Origin: Rhodoferax sp.
GTDB lineage: Bacteria; Pseudomonadota; Gammaproteobacteria; Burkholderiales; Burkholderiaceae_C
Direction of reading: 5' to 3'
Length of the DNA stretch: 58,008 nucleotides
NCBI RefSeq assembly: GCF_025356155.1
Contig: NZ_JANXUQ010000203.1
Location: forward strand, 1 to 58,008
Shown: piece after piece, positions 9,339 to 18,029 of the stretch
How positions within the stretch are numbered: position 1 is the first letter of the stretch
Layout: every line of letters begins with the position of its first letter
Program-made: the position numbers and the translations under genes
The notes under the pieces: generated by a model
Databases searched by the model: none
Seen by the model: only the letters and a program-made list of their open reading frames with translations
What the model was told of the DNA's origin: nothing

Positions 9339-11225
9339 TCATGAATCCGATGCGTCGGCCCCTGCAATGTAGCCGTGTACGCAGGTTCGCAACACGACCT
9401 GGATTTGGTCGGTATTGTCAGCCTCGATTCCAGCGCGCAGAGCTTGCAATTGAAGTTCTAGTTGCCGCCATTCCAGATAGTGTTCGTGGGCCTTCATGAT
9501 GCGCGGGTGGGCGGTCGGCGTAGGGTCATCGCCGATCAACAACTCCTCATACAATTTTTCACCAGGTCGCAGCCCTGTGATGGAGATCGCAATGTCGCCA
9601 TCCGGCGTAGCGTCGTCGCGCACCGTCATGCCTGACAACTCCACCATGCGCCGTGCCAGATCTACGATTCGGACCGGCTCACCCATGTCGAGTACAAACA
9701 CATCTCCGCCAGTGGCCATGGCGCCAGCCTGCAATACCAATTGCGCAGCCTCTGGGATAGTCATGAAGTAACGTGTGACGTCGGCATGGGTAACCGTCAA
9801 AGGCCCGCCCGCAGCTAACTGGCGCCGAAACAGCGGCACCACGCTGCCACTGGAACCCAGCACATTGCCAAAGCGCACCATGCTGAAGTAGGTGCCGCCT
9901 GATTGCGATGACTGAGCCGCCAAGGCTTGCAGGACCAGTTCAGCCATACGCTTGCTGGCGCCCATGATGTTGGTTGGGCGAACCGCCTTGTCGGTGGACA
10001 CCAGCACAAAGTTGGCGACACCACTGTCCAACGCGGCCTGCGCCATGTTGAAAGTACCGAACACATTGTTATCCATCCCTACCGCGGGGTTGGACTCCAC
10101 AATAGGCACATGCTTGTAAGCCGCAGCGTGGTAAACCGTGTAGGGCCGGTACAAGCGACACACTTCGCGCAGACGAGCCAGGTTGGCGACACTCCCCAGC
10201 AAGGCAACCAGCGTTACCGTTAATCCGGAAGACTCGATACTGTCCGCCAGCTCCTGGTGAATCGTGTATAGGTTGAACTCGCTATGGTCCAGCAGCAAAA
10301 GCTGGGCCGGGTGTTGGGCAATGATCTGGCGGCATAACTCACTGCCAATGCTGCCACCCGCTCCCGTAACCAAAACCACCTTGCCGACTAAATTACGTGC
10401 CAGCAAGTCGGTGTTTGGCGGCACCGGGTCGCGGCCGAGCAAATCCTCGATGTCCAACTCCTTGAAGTCTTGCACCGTCACCCGACCACTGGCCAGGTCC
10501 GCCCAATCTGGCAGGGTGCGCACGTGCACGGGAACGGAGTGCAAGCCGTCGATGATTTCTTTGCGGCGTGCACGCGCCGCACTTGGGAGCGCCAACAGCA
10601 AATCGGTAACACCTTGTTCGAGCACTAGGCTCGCAACGCTGGAAGCAGCAAACACCGGTATGCCATTCACACTGCGACCCACCTTCGCCGGGTCATCATC
10701 CACAAAGCCAACCAAGGCAAATTGCGCCGAAACGCCCATCGCCGAAGCCGTTTGCACGCCCGCCGTGCCTGCTCCGTAAATCAGGAACCGGCTTTCAGAA
10801 AGCCCGCCCAAGGGAGGCAAACCGGCCAACCAAAAGCGAGCGAACGCCCGGCTCGCGCCGACCAGCAACAGAAAGATAAGGGGCTGCAATATGCCCAGAC
10901 TGCGCGGCACACCAGGCCACTGCATCCACATCAATAGGGCCAGCAGCACCCCTGCATAAATCCCCGTGGCCTGGCCAGTTGCAAACAGAGCAGCTTGCCC
11001 GGTGTACCGGAAAATGGCGCGGTACAGCCCAAATCGGATGAATATCGGGATAAATATCAGTGGCGTCAGCCCATAGACCCACCACTGCGCGTCAACCGGC
11101 CAATGCAAGGTGTCCAGCCGCAACGAAAACGCCAGCCAGGTCGCCAGGACGGCCAGACCAAAATCCAAAGCCAAGACGACCAGCCGCTTGGCTGAACGCG
11201 ACCATCCAAGAACCGTGCTCTGCAT
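9339..11225 (-). CDS. Membrane nucleoside-diphosphate-sugar 4,6-dehydratase (WbpM/PglF/CapD family)
   Basis: A 628-residue inner-membrane enzyme. Four hydrophobic segments occupy residues ~10-130. A first Rossmann fold starts at FLIYGAGTAGVQTA (~147) and a second catalytic Rossmann fold at VTGAGGSIGSE (~286-296). The catalytic region shows STDKAVRPTNIMGASK (410-425), with Met in place of the usual SDR tyrosine, as in the WbpM/PglF class that makes UDP-4-keto-6-deoxy-HexNAc. It supplies activated sugar for the surface glycan. It is the last gene of the leftward 9.3-19.5 kb operon, separated from the H-NS gene by 31 bp. Confidence 0.93.
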   Translation of the reverse strand: MQSTVLGWSRSAKRLVVLALDFGLAVLATWLAFSLRLDTLHWPVDAQWWVYGLTPLIFIPIFIRFGLYRAIFRYTGQAALFATGQATGIYAGVLLALLMWMQWPGVPRSLGILQPLIFLLLVGASRAFARFWLAGLPPLGGLSESRFLIYGAGTAGVQTASAMGVSAQFALVGFVDDDPAKVGRSVNGIPVFAASSVASLVLEQGVTDLLLALPSAARARRKEIIDGLHSVPVHVRTLPDWADLASGRVTVQDFKELDIEDLLGRDPVPPNTDLLARNLVGKVVLVTGAGGSIGSELCRQIIAQHPAQLLLLDHSEFNLYTIHQELADSIESSGLTVTLVALLGSVANLARLREVCRLYRPYTVYHAAAYKHVPIVESNPAVGMDNNVFGTFNMAQAALDSGVANFVLVSTDKAVRPTNIMGASKRMAELVLQALAAQSSQSGGTYFSMVRFGNVLGSSGSVVPLFRRQLAAGGPLTVTHADVTRYFMTIPEAAQLVLQAGAMATGGDVFVLDMGEPVRIVDLARRMVELSGMTVRDDATPDGDIAISITGLRPGEKLYEELLIGDDPTPTAHPRIMKAHEHYLEWRQLELQLQALRAGIEADNTDQIQVVLRTCVHGYIAGADASDS

Positions 11226-11256
11226 TGAACTCCGTTACCCCGAATCAGCGCGATAG

Positions 11257-11610
11257 TCAGCTCTGGATTGCAAATTCTTCTTTGGTCCGACCTTGAGCCA
11301 ACAAGGTCGACAACCAGCGCGGGGTCAGGCCGCGTCCGCTCCAGGTCTCGCCATTGGGGCCTCTAAATTTGGCCGCAACAACCGCACCAGCTTTCTTCTT
11401 GACGCCAACAGCCTTTGGCTGGGCAAGTGTCTTTGCCTTGCCTCGCCCCTTGCGCCCGGCTGGGACCTGGAGGTCTTTGACCGTAATGCCAAAAGCCTGC
11501 ATTTTGGCCCGAATGTCCAGGACCGTCTTATCAAACTCACGACCTTTAATCTCAGAAGCCTGTTTTTGCAGTTTTTCAATCTGAATTTGAATATCAACCA
11601 AATTATTCAT
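11257..11610 (-). CDS. H-NS family nucleoid-associated protein
   Basis: A 117-residue protein from ATG 11610 (agga ribosome site; an upstream in-frame start would add 8 residues). The N-terminal half is a charged coiled-coil oligomerisation region, the linker is Lys/Ala-rich, and the C-terminus has the DNA-binding core FRGPNGETWSGRGLTPRWL. H-NS proteins bind curved AT-rich DNA and silence acquired genes. Its position inside a polysaccharide operon, between the sugar-phosphate transferase and the dehydratase, suggests either local control of the cluster or capture with it; neither is shown. Distinct from the global copy most Burkholderiales keep elsewhere. Confidence 0.92.
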   Translation of the reverse strand: MNNLVDIQIQIEKLQKQASEIKGREFDKTVLDIRAKMQAFGITVKDLQVPAGRKGRGKAKTLAQPKAVGVKKKAGAVVAAKFRGPNGETWSGRGLTPRWLSTLLAQGRTKEEFAIQS

Positions 11611-11633
11611 GCTGGCGTTCCTACTTATTAACA

Positions 11634-12194
11634 TTAATGGCTCACGTTGCTGCGCATGATAACCTTGAACGCTGTCAAAAATAATATTCTGATATCAAAT
11701 ACCAAAGATTGCCGTTGCGCATACTCTTTGTCCAACGCCACCTTTTGCGGTATCGGCAATTCATCGCGCCCGTTGATTTGCGCCCAACCGGTTAAGCCGG
11801 GTACTATTTCGTGTACACCACATTGCGTTCGTTGCGCGATCAAATCGTGCTGGTTGAATAGTGCGGGCCGTGGCCCTACAAAACTCATATCGCCTCTGAT
11901 AATGCTCCACAACTGGGGCAGCTCATCCAAACTGCTTTTGCGCAAAAACGCACCGATGGGAGTGAGATGGTCTTCGGGTCGGGTCAAAAGATGGGTTGCC
12001 ATGGCGGGTGTACCTACATGCATACTGCGGAACTTGGGCATTTGAAAGATATGGTTGTGCCGCCCTACCCGATCTGACCAATATAAAACAGGGCCTCGGG
12101 AACTCACTTTGACCAATAGTGCCACTACCGCGCATGGCAAAGCCAATACCGAGATGGCAAACGCCGAAAGAATCAGATCAAGCAAACGCTTCAT
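11634..12194 (-). CDS. Initiating sugar-phosphate transferase (monotopic phosphoglycosyl transferase, PglC/WcaJ type)
   Basis: A 186-residue small monotopic PGT. A single N-terminal membrane helix (residues 1-30, KRLLDLILSAFAI) is followed by KFRSMHV, SLDELPQLW and GDMSFVGPRPA, the family's active-site signatures. It moves a sugar phosphate from UDP-sugar to undecaprenyl phosphate, the first step in repeat-unit assembly. The short form without extra membrane domains matches PglC-like enzymes that use UDP-bacillosamine-type sugars, consistent with the 4,6-dehydratase two genes downstream. It sits 18 bp after the epimerase stop. Confidence 0.93.
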   Translation of the reverse strand: MKRLLDLILSAFAISVLALPCAVVALLVKVSSRGPVLYWSDRVGRHNHIFQMPKFRSMHVGTPAMATHLLTRPEDHLTPIGAFLRKSSLDELPQLWSIIRGDMSFVGPRPALFNQHDLIAQRTQCGVHEIVPGLTGWAQINGRDELPIPQKVALDKEYAQRQSLVFDIRILFLTAFKVIMRSNVSH

Positions 12195-12212
12195 AAAATG
12201 ACGGTAGGTAAA

Positions 12213-13175
12213 TTACTTACTGCGTTCAGCCCGATACCAGTCGGCCGTTGCCTGTAAACCTTGGCGCAAAGTAAAAGGTGGAAACCAATCCAATTCGGTA
12301 CAGACCTTGGTACTATCAACCCGCAAAGAACTGAGCAAGCGCTCAAATTCCGCAGTGTAGCCCGTCATATTACCCAGCGTTTGCAGTAAAAAGGGCGGCA
12401 CTGGAAACAGGCGGGACCGCACGCCCAACGCCCTTGCCAAGCCCCGTAGCAATGCATGGGTAGACACGGGCGTTCCATCGCTGACAAGGTATGTGTGGCC
12501 ACTGGCGGCGAGATGGAATGCACACACGATTAAAAAATCTGCCAAATTTCCCACAAACAACAAATCACGAAAATTGCGTGTCAAACCCAGCGGCAATGGG
12601 ATACCCCGATAAACAGCGCCCAATAAGCGTAAAAAGTTACCGCCGACACCTGGCCCATAAATCAATGGTGGGCGCACCGTAACCACTTCGATTTGTCCGC
12701 TTTGTTGAACGCGCCGCAAAACCTGCTCGGCCTCCCACTTGGAGATCGAATAGGGGTTATGGGGGTCGGGCGTATCCGTGTCGGTAAATTTCAGGTCTCC
12801 TTCAGTACTGGGCCCGTTCACGCCAATAGAGCTCACATTCACCAAACGCCGAACTCCCGCTGACGCAGCACTTTGCGCCAGCCTTTCGGTTCCCAAAGTG
12901 TTGACCCGCCGAAACTCAGCCAACGGATCTCTGGACTTGTCGTTCATGATGTGTACGCGCGCCGCCAGGTGAATGACCACATCACACCCGGCCAACGCGC
13001 CTCCCCATTCGGTGCTGCCATCCACATTGCCGACCGCTACATTTTCAACGCCGGGTGGAAGAATGCAGGGTGCGCGCGTTATGCCCCGGACGACCAAGCC
13101 CCGCCTTACCGCTTCGGTACACAAAGCGCGCCCGACAAACCCGTTGGCGCCCGTCACCGCAACGATTCCTGCCAT
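12213..13175 (-). CDS. NAD-dependent epimerase/dehydratase (SDR, GalE-like)
   Basis: A 320-residue extended SDR. The N-terminal TGANGFVGRALC binds NAD and the catalytic tyrosine/lysine lie in PYSISKWEAEQ. It probably epimerises or reduces a UDP-hexose(amine) used by the same cluster, as WbpV-like enzymes do; the exact substrate cannot be read. ATG 13175 is preferred (ggaag ribosome site); the longer frame upstream runs through a GGCAA-type repeat and is not conserved-looking. It starts 2 bp after the upstream glycosyltransferase stop. Confidence 0.9.
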   Translation of the reverse strand: MAGIVAVTGANGFVGRALCTEAVRRGLVVRGITRAPCILPPGVENVAVGNVDGSTEWGGALAGCDVVIHLAARVHIMNDKSRDPLAEFRRVNTLGTERLAQSAASAGVRRLVNVSSIGVNGPSTEGDLKFTDTDTPDPHNPYSISKWEAEQVLRRVQQSGQIEVVTVRPPLIYGPGVGGNFLRLLGAVYRGIPLPLGLTRNFRDLLFVGNLADFLIVCAFHLAASGHTYLVSDGTPVSTHALLRGLARALGVRSRLFPVPPFLLQTLGNMTGYTAEFERLLSSLRVDSTKVCTELDWFPPFTLRQGLQATADWYRAERSK

Positions 13176-13177
13176 GA

Positions 13178-14104
13178 TCACTTCCACCCCACCACAGCCA
13201 AGGCAAGGCAAGACAAGGCAAACCAAACCCTGTCACCGGGTTTGCGTCTACAGCGGGATGACTGCATAGCAAGTGACAACATCACCCATCGGCCACCCCG
13301 ATACCAACTTTTAACAAAGCCATCCTCGTCTGCACCCACCAATTGCGCAATTAATCTGGCTTGGTTTAAACCCCAGCCATTGAGTACTTGCTCGGCGCGC
13401 CACATCCATGCCGCCAAACCAGTATTGGCACCCACTTGATTATTGTCATGCTGACGGTACTGAAGACTCGCGTAATCATCTATCAACCATTTATACCCGT
13501 TGGCACGTGCAAAGGCATACGTAAACCAATCATGCAGACCCACGTTCAAAGTTTGTAGTAATTTGTCGCGCAACAATATTTGCATTTCAGATGCCAATCG
13601 CCTAGTCAGCACAAAGGTACAGCCAGGGCCTGCAGATTCGAAAAGATAATCCCAACGCTGCTGAGGATAAGATTTTTTAATATAACTGAAACGCCCTGAC
13701 TCCCAAAAGGCAAGCACATCGCTCGAATAGCCATCTACGCCTTTCTCCGTTAGAAGTGCAACGGCTCGCTTCAATTTTTCGGGCTGCCATATATCGTCTT
13801 GGTCAGAAAAGGCAATATATTCGAACTGCGAAAAATCCACCTCACGGAGAAGGCGAAAGAAATTGCGCGCCGCGCCGCCAAACTTCTCGCCATATGGCAG
13901 CACAACAATCTGTGAATTTTCCGCTTGCAAGGTGGAGAACCATTCCTCTGTTCCATCATTTGAACGGTCTACGCTCACAAACAGCGTGAGGTCAACATCC
14001 GTTTGCGCAAAAATGGATTCCGTTTGCTGCCGCAAATACTGCATGCCATTAAACGCCGCCAGGCATACCGCCACCGATGGGACCTGAGTTTTATCCAAGA
14101 TCAT
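13178..14104 (-). CDS. Family 2 glycosyltransferase (rhamnosyltransferase-like)
   Basis: A 308-residue GT-A protein. VAVCLAAFNGMQYLRQQ at the N-terminus, VSVDRSNDGTEEW for nucleotide-sugar binding and FSDQDDIWQPEKL (the DxD-like metal site) are diagnostic of GT2 enzymes of the RfbF/rhamnosyl type. It acts on the cytoplasmic face during repeat-unit assembly. The last ~15 residues are encoded by an imperfect pentameric repeat (13199-13222), so slippage there would alter the C-terminus and the spacing to the epimerase start. Confidence 0.92.
   Translation of the reverse strand: MILDKTQVPSVAVCLAAFNGMQYLRQQTESIFAQTDVDLTLFVSVDRSNDGTEEWFSTLQAENSQIVVLPYGEKFGGAARNFFRLLREVDFSQFEYIAFSDQDDIWQPEKLKRAVALLTEKGVDGYSSDVLAFWESGRFSYIKKSYPQQRWDYLFESAGPGCTFVLTRRLASEMQILLRDKLLQTLNVGLHDWFTYAFARANGYKWLIDDYASLQYRQHDNNQVGANTGLAAWMWRAEQVLNGWGLNQARLIAQLVGADEDGFVKSWYRGGRWVMLSLAMQSSRCRRKPGDRVWFALSCLALAVVGWK
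13197..13224 (-). repeat. Imperfect pentanucleotide (GGCAA-type) tandem repeat
   Basis: The plus strand reads as about five to six imperfect units of aaggc (aaggcaaggcaagacaaggc, then aaacc). It lies in the final codons of the GT2 gene, 22-49 bp before the epimerase start. Units are degenerate, so any slippage activity is speculative. Confidence 0.5.
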
Positions 14105-14109
14105 TCAAT

Positions 14110-14919
14110 TCACATTCGGTGTAGGAAACGGACTATGGCCAAGCGCCGCGCAAATTTGACCAGTGAGTAGCATTGCAAGAGTAATAGCTGAGGCAAAGAG
14201 AGCTTGCTTTGACCATAAAAATAGCGGTAGTTTGCAAGTTCGGCCTTCTCCATACCCCACATGTTGGCACTGAGGCCAGACGCACCATAGACTGGTTTGT
14301 ACACAGCAGCCAACTCGACTTGCAGTTTAACTGTGTGCAACGGGGCACCTACAATCTCCAGCCACAAACGATGGTCCTCCATGTGGCGTGTCCCTTCCGC
14401 AAACCGCATCGCTATTTCGCGTTTCAGCATCACCGAGGGCGTCACAAATTGGTGGCGCAGCAGCAAACGAGACCATGTAATGGTCTGCACACCTTCCAGT
14501 GCGACTTCCCATGCGAGGTTGTTTGTCGTGCTTTCGATTAGCTGTCGACACAAATGCCCACTCAGCGCAACATCCAGGTGCTGCTGCATGTAGCCGTATT
14601 GAATCTCTATTTTTTTGGGGTGCCATGCGTCGTCAGCATCCAAGAACGCGACATAGACTTGCGTAGCCAAATTCCAACCCGCATTGCGTGCGGACGCAGC
14701 GCCTGCGTTGGCGGGCAGCGCGACGGTCTTGACCCACTCGCCGTGGCGCGCCTGAAGGGTCTGGAGCAACTCCCATGTGCCGTCACCACTGGCATCGTCC
14801 ACCAATATCAGTTCTGCCGGGCGCCGCGTCTGTTGAAGCACCGAAGATACGGCACGCTCTAAGCTTGCCAGGCAACGGTAGCAAGGCACAACGACCGATA
14901 CAGGGGCAAAGGCATTCAT
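14110..14919 (-). CDS. Family 2 glycosyltransferase
   Basis: A 269-residue GT-A enzyme. VSVVVPCYRCLASLERAV, ILVDDASGDGTWE and VAFLDADDAWHPKKIE (DxD-type metal site) mark it as GT2. It probably adds one sugar to the undecaprenyl-linked unit; donor and acceptor are unknown. ATG 14919 overlaps the upstream gene's stop by 4 bases (ATGA), fixing the start and indicating translational coupling. Confidence 0.92.
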   Translation of the reverse strand: MNAFAPVSVVVPCYRCLASLERAVSSVLQQTRRPAELILVDDASGDGTWELLQTLQARHGEWVKTVALPANAGAASARNAGWNLATQVYVAFLDADDAWHPKKIEIQYGYMQQHLDVALSGHLCRQLIESTTNNLAWEVALEGVQTITWSRLLLRHQFVTPSVMLKREIAMRFAEGTRHMEDHRLWLEIVGAPLHTVKLQVELAAVYKPVYGASGLSANMWGMEKAELANYRYFYGQSKLSLPQLLLLQCYSLVKFARRLAIVRFLHRM

Positions 14920-15749
14920 GCTGAACGGTACCCACGTATGACCGCTGTCAGACGGTCTGGTCGCCCGACCAGAACCCGTTTGGCCACCATGCGGATCAGC
15001 ATCAAACACACTGACACGAATGGTACGGGCGCATGGCGTCTAAGAAAGCGCACGCAGGATCGGGTCGCGTATTCATCCAGTAACGGGTTACCCAGGCCCA
15101 AACTTGCCGACTGCTTGTGCCAGATTTTGGAATCCGCAGCCACGGCAAGTTGCCAACCCGCCTGGTGCAGTCGAAAGCCCAAGTCAGTGTCTTCCCAATA
15201 CATAAAGAATTGCGCGGAGTCGAAGAGACCGACCTGCTCCAGGGCAGCGCGGCGCAGCAGTAGCGACGCGCCGGAAACAAAATCTATGTGGCCTGGCGCT
15301 AACCGGTGGTTTGATCGACCCAGCCATAGATTGACACGCCCGCCACCCCATAGCTGAACCCGGGTCGGTGCGTCTGAATCAAATAACACCGAGCCTACCG
15401 CTCCCACAGCGGGGTTCCCGTCGGCAAGCTGAACCAACGCAGACAGCGCGCCACGGTCAACCGTTGCGTCGCTGTTCACAAGCCAAACATACTCAGCGCC
15501 GCAGGCCAGAGCGTGCCGGATTCCCACGTTGCAACCACCACCAAAACCGAGATTGGCACCGGTTTGCAGCACCTTTATGGCGGGTAGCACCCGCTTGAAT
15601 TGCTCTACAGATCCATCGGTCGAGCCGTTGTCTACCAATAGGATGCTGAAGTCGGCGGAGTTCAACATTTGCAGGCTCGCAATGCAAGCCAAGGTGTCCT
15701 GCCAGCCATTCCAGTTCAGGACGATGATGGCAACGCGTGCGGTCGTCAT
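14916..15749 (-). CDS. Family 2 glycosyltransferase (WbbL-like)
   Basis: A 277-residue GT2 enzyme with VAIIVLNWNGWQDTL, LVDNGSTDGSVEQF, WLVNSDATV (in place of the usual DxD) and the WbbL-type motif FMYWEDTDLGFRLHQAGW. WbbL relatives are rhamnosyltransferases. It is flanked on both sides by ATGA overlaps, so it is embedded in a translationally coupled run of five genes. Confidence 0.92.
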   Translation of the reverse strand: MTTARVAIIVLNWNGWQDTLACIASLQMLNSADFSILLVDNGSTDGSVEQFKRVLPAIKVLQTGANLGFGGGCNVGIRHALACGAEYVWLVNSDATVDRGALSALVQLADGNPAVGAVGSVLFDSDAPTRVQLWGGGRVNLWLGRSNHRLAPGHIDFVSGASLLLRRAALEQVGLFDSAQFFMYWEDTDLGFRLHQAGWQLAVAADSKIWHKQSASLGLGNPLLDEYATRSCVRFLRRHAPVPFVSVCLMLIRMVAKRVLVGRPDRLTAVIRGYRSA

Positions 15750-16759
15750 GCACTCGCCCAGGCACACACCAGTTGCGTGACGTCTTGCTGCGCCATATCA
15801 GGGCTCGCCAGACCACGCAGGAGCAGCCGCGCAGAGCGGAGGTCAACAGGAAGCACAGCATCCCCCCGGCGCTGAATGCGCTCGGACTCAATAGCAGTCT
15901 CCAGCGGGTACGACGGTACCTGCGCACAACGCATGCCCTGTGTACGCAAATAGTCGATCAGCCAAGCGCCGGCGGGAATCGCTAAATGCCTTGGCGCCTC
16001 CAACCCGCGCCAGTTTTCTCTATAGTGCCGTCGCAGAAAACTGGTGGCGTTGGGCACGCTGAGCAGTAACACGCCGTGTGGGCTGAGCGACTGCAACAAT
16101 AGTTGCAATAGATGCAAAGGTTGGTGCACATGCTCCAGCACGTGCGAGCAGACAACACAGTCTACCTGGCCCCTGTAATTCGCCAGCAACTCGTAGCCGC
16201 CTTGGGCTACCTGCAAGCCCTGCGCCTGCGCAGCTAGTACAGCGGACGCGTCCAGCTCTATGCCCCGCGCCTGCCAGCCCAATTGGGTTGCCAATTTCAG
16301 TTTGTCGCCATTGCCGCATCCCACATCTATCAGCAAGCCCTTGGGCAACTGCGCCCACTGCCGCAGGCCAAACGGCTCCGCAATCCAGGGCGTCAACCCC
16401 GCGGTAGCCCAGGCCGCACAGCGCGGTAAACCTAAGCGGGGCGCGATGGACGTCTGCAGCCTGTTGGACCAATATTCATTGCGCAAGCGCTGCTTGAAAG
16501 TGCCCAATCGGCTGGTTTGCTGATCACCGGCGTGGGTGTAGTAGTGGGTGTACGCATTGCCTATGGAATCACGGGTGGGGCGCGGGTGTAGATAAAGTGC
16601 CAGGCAACGGCTGCAATTCCAGTAGCTCCAGCGCCCCGGCGCGCAGCCAAAGGCCCAGTCTTGTACGCCCTCATAGGCAAGACAGCGGTCCGCAGTGTTG
16701 CAATATGGGCAGGTCGACACGTCCTCCAGCGCGTCTGCAGGCCATGGCTTAAACGCCAT
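15746..16759 (-). CDS. SAM-dependent methyltransferase with N-terminal Cys motif
   Basis: A 337-residue class I methyltransferase. An N-terminal CPYC...CSRC set (residues ~17-55) could bind zinc, as in the putative zinc-binding module fused to sugar methyltransferases. The SAM site is LLIDVGCGNGDKLKLA followed by ARGIELD, with a later VVCSHVLEHVHQP motif. It probably methylates a sugar or lipid-linked glycan; the substrate is unknown. ATG 16759 overlaps the flippase gene end by 11 bases. Confidence 0.88.
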   Translation of the reverse strand: MAFKPWPADALEDVSTCPYCNTADRCLAYEGVQDWAFGCAPGRWSYWNCSRCLALYLHPRPTRDSIGNAYTHYYTHAGDQQTSRLGTFKQRLRNEYWSNRLQTSIAPRLGLPRCAAWATAGLTPWIAEPFGLRQWAQLPKGLLIDVGCGNGDKLKLATQLGWQARGIELDASAVLAAQAQGLQVAQGGYELLANYRGQVDCVVCSHVLEHVHQPLHLLQLLLQSLSPHGVLLLSVPNATSFLRRHYRENWRGLEAPRHLAIPAGAWLIDYLRTQGMRCAQVPSYPLETAIESERIQRRGDAVLPVDLRSARLLLRGLASPDMAQQDVTQLVCAWASA

Positions 16760-18005
16760 ACAGCCTCCGCGCAGCGAAGTGCAAGAGAAGCCAGTCCAGA
16801 GCCACGCGGGCCACCCATGCCAGTGCGGCACCCACCACGCCAAACTGCACGGTCAATATCCATAGGGCAAGCAGATACAAAAGCAACTCTGCTACATGAA
16901 AGATTGCCGTCAGACGCGGATTGCCTTTGGCGTGCAACAGCGTGTAAGGCACTGCAGCCAGAGAATTCATCCACACGCCGACACACAAGATGAGTGCCAC
17001 CGGCAAGGCAGAGTGCGCAAACTCGGCGGATATCCAGACTGCCAACACGGGGTAGGCCAAAGCAGCCGCCAACAAACTGACGGCCAACATAGCCACACCA
17101 ACCCGACGGTAGGTCTGCTGATACGCCCGCGTCGCATCTGCGGCCCCCATAGCCGCCAGCCGCGGCAGCAACGCACCGGTTAACGCAGCGGGAATCAACA
17201 GCAGGCGCAACAACATATCCTGCGGAATGGTATACAAAGACAGTTGGTCAGCGCCGACCGTAGCACTCACAAAAAACCGGTCCCCGTATACCATCAAGGG
17301 GCCGACTATGCCGGTGACCGAAACCCAAAGTCCGTAGCTCCACAGCGCCCGAATGTGGCGCTTCGCGAAACCCGTACCGCCTTCAAAAAGGCTTACCCGC
17401 AACTGCATGGCCATGCCCAACACCACCAAAAACCGCCCCGCCACCAAATAAATGGCAACCAGGCGGAGTTGGGGTCCGTGTACGTAAATAGACCATGCCG
17501 GCAAAACGAATATCAACGCGCCCAGCAAAATTCTGCTCAGGTTGGACGCGGCGAACCGATCCAAGCCTTCCAAGCCGCCACGTAAGCCACTGGCCAAGGT
17601 AGTTGGGAATACGCCCACCGCAGCAATTGAGAACGCCAGCCGTGCGTCGTCTTGCAAAGCGGGGCTAATTTTTAGCCAATGGTTTGCCAAACCAGGCGCC
17701 AGGAGCCAAACCAGAACCACGCCTAAAAGACCAGCAACGCAGGCTAGTAACATGCCGGCTCGCAAAGTAGCGCCGGCATCCACCGCACGACCAGCGGCAT
17801 GCATTTGGCTGAGCTGGACAGTGAGTGCCCTGCCCACCCCCAAGTCAAATACGCTGAAGTACCCGATCAAAGCCCAAATCAAAGTTAGCACTCCAAACGC
17901 CTCGCCGCCCAGATGGTTCAGTGTGTAAGGAATCAGGGCCAGCGCAGCCGCCATAGGAACAGCTGTTCCTGCCAGATTCCACGAGGCGTTACGCTTGAGT
18001 GACAT
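16749..18005 (-). CDS. wzx: Polysaccharide flippase (Wzx, MATE/PST family)
   Basis: A 418-residue integral membrane protein with about 12 hydrophobic segments, beginning with SWNLAGTAVPMAAALALIPY. Residues FSVFDLGVGRALTVQLSQ near the N-terminus are typical of Wzx/PST proteins. It would move undecaprenyl-linked repeat units across the inner membrane. No Wzy polymerase or Wzz regulator is seen in the leftward operon, so these may lie elsewhere or be absent. A separate Wzm/Wzt exporter at 45-47 kb serves a different route. Confidence 0.88.
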   Translation of the reverse strand: MSLKRNASWNLAGTAVPMAAALALIPYTLNHLGGEAFGVLTLIWALIGYFSVFDLGVGRALTVQLSQMHAAGRAVDAGATLRAGMLLACVAGLLGVVLVWLLAPGLANHWLKISPALQDDARLAFSIAAVGVFPTTLASGLRGGLEGLDRFAASNLSRILLGALIFVLPAWSIYVHGPQLRLVAIYLVAGRFLVVLGMAMQLRVSLFEGGTGFAKRHIRALWSYGLWVSVTGIVGPLMVYGDRFFVSATVGADQLSLYTIPQDMLLRLLLIPAALTGALLPRLAAMGAADATRAYQQTYRRVGVAMLAVSLLAAALAYPVLAVWISAEFAHSALPVALILCVGVWMNSLAAVPYTLLHAKGNPRLTAIFHVAELLLYLLALWILTVQFGVVGAALAWVARVALDWLLLHFAARRLYGV

Positions 18006-18029
18006 GGGACAATTTTAAGAGGTGGACGG

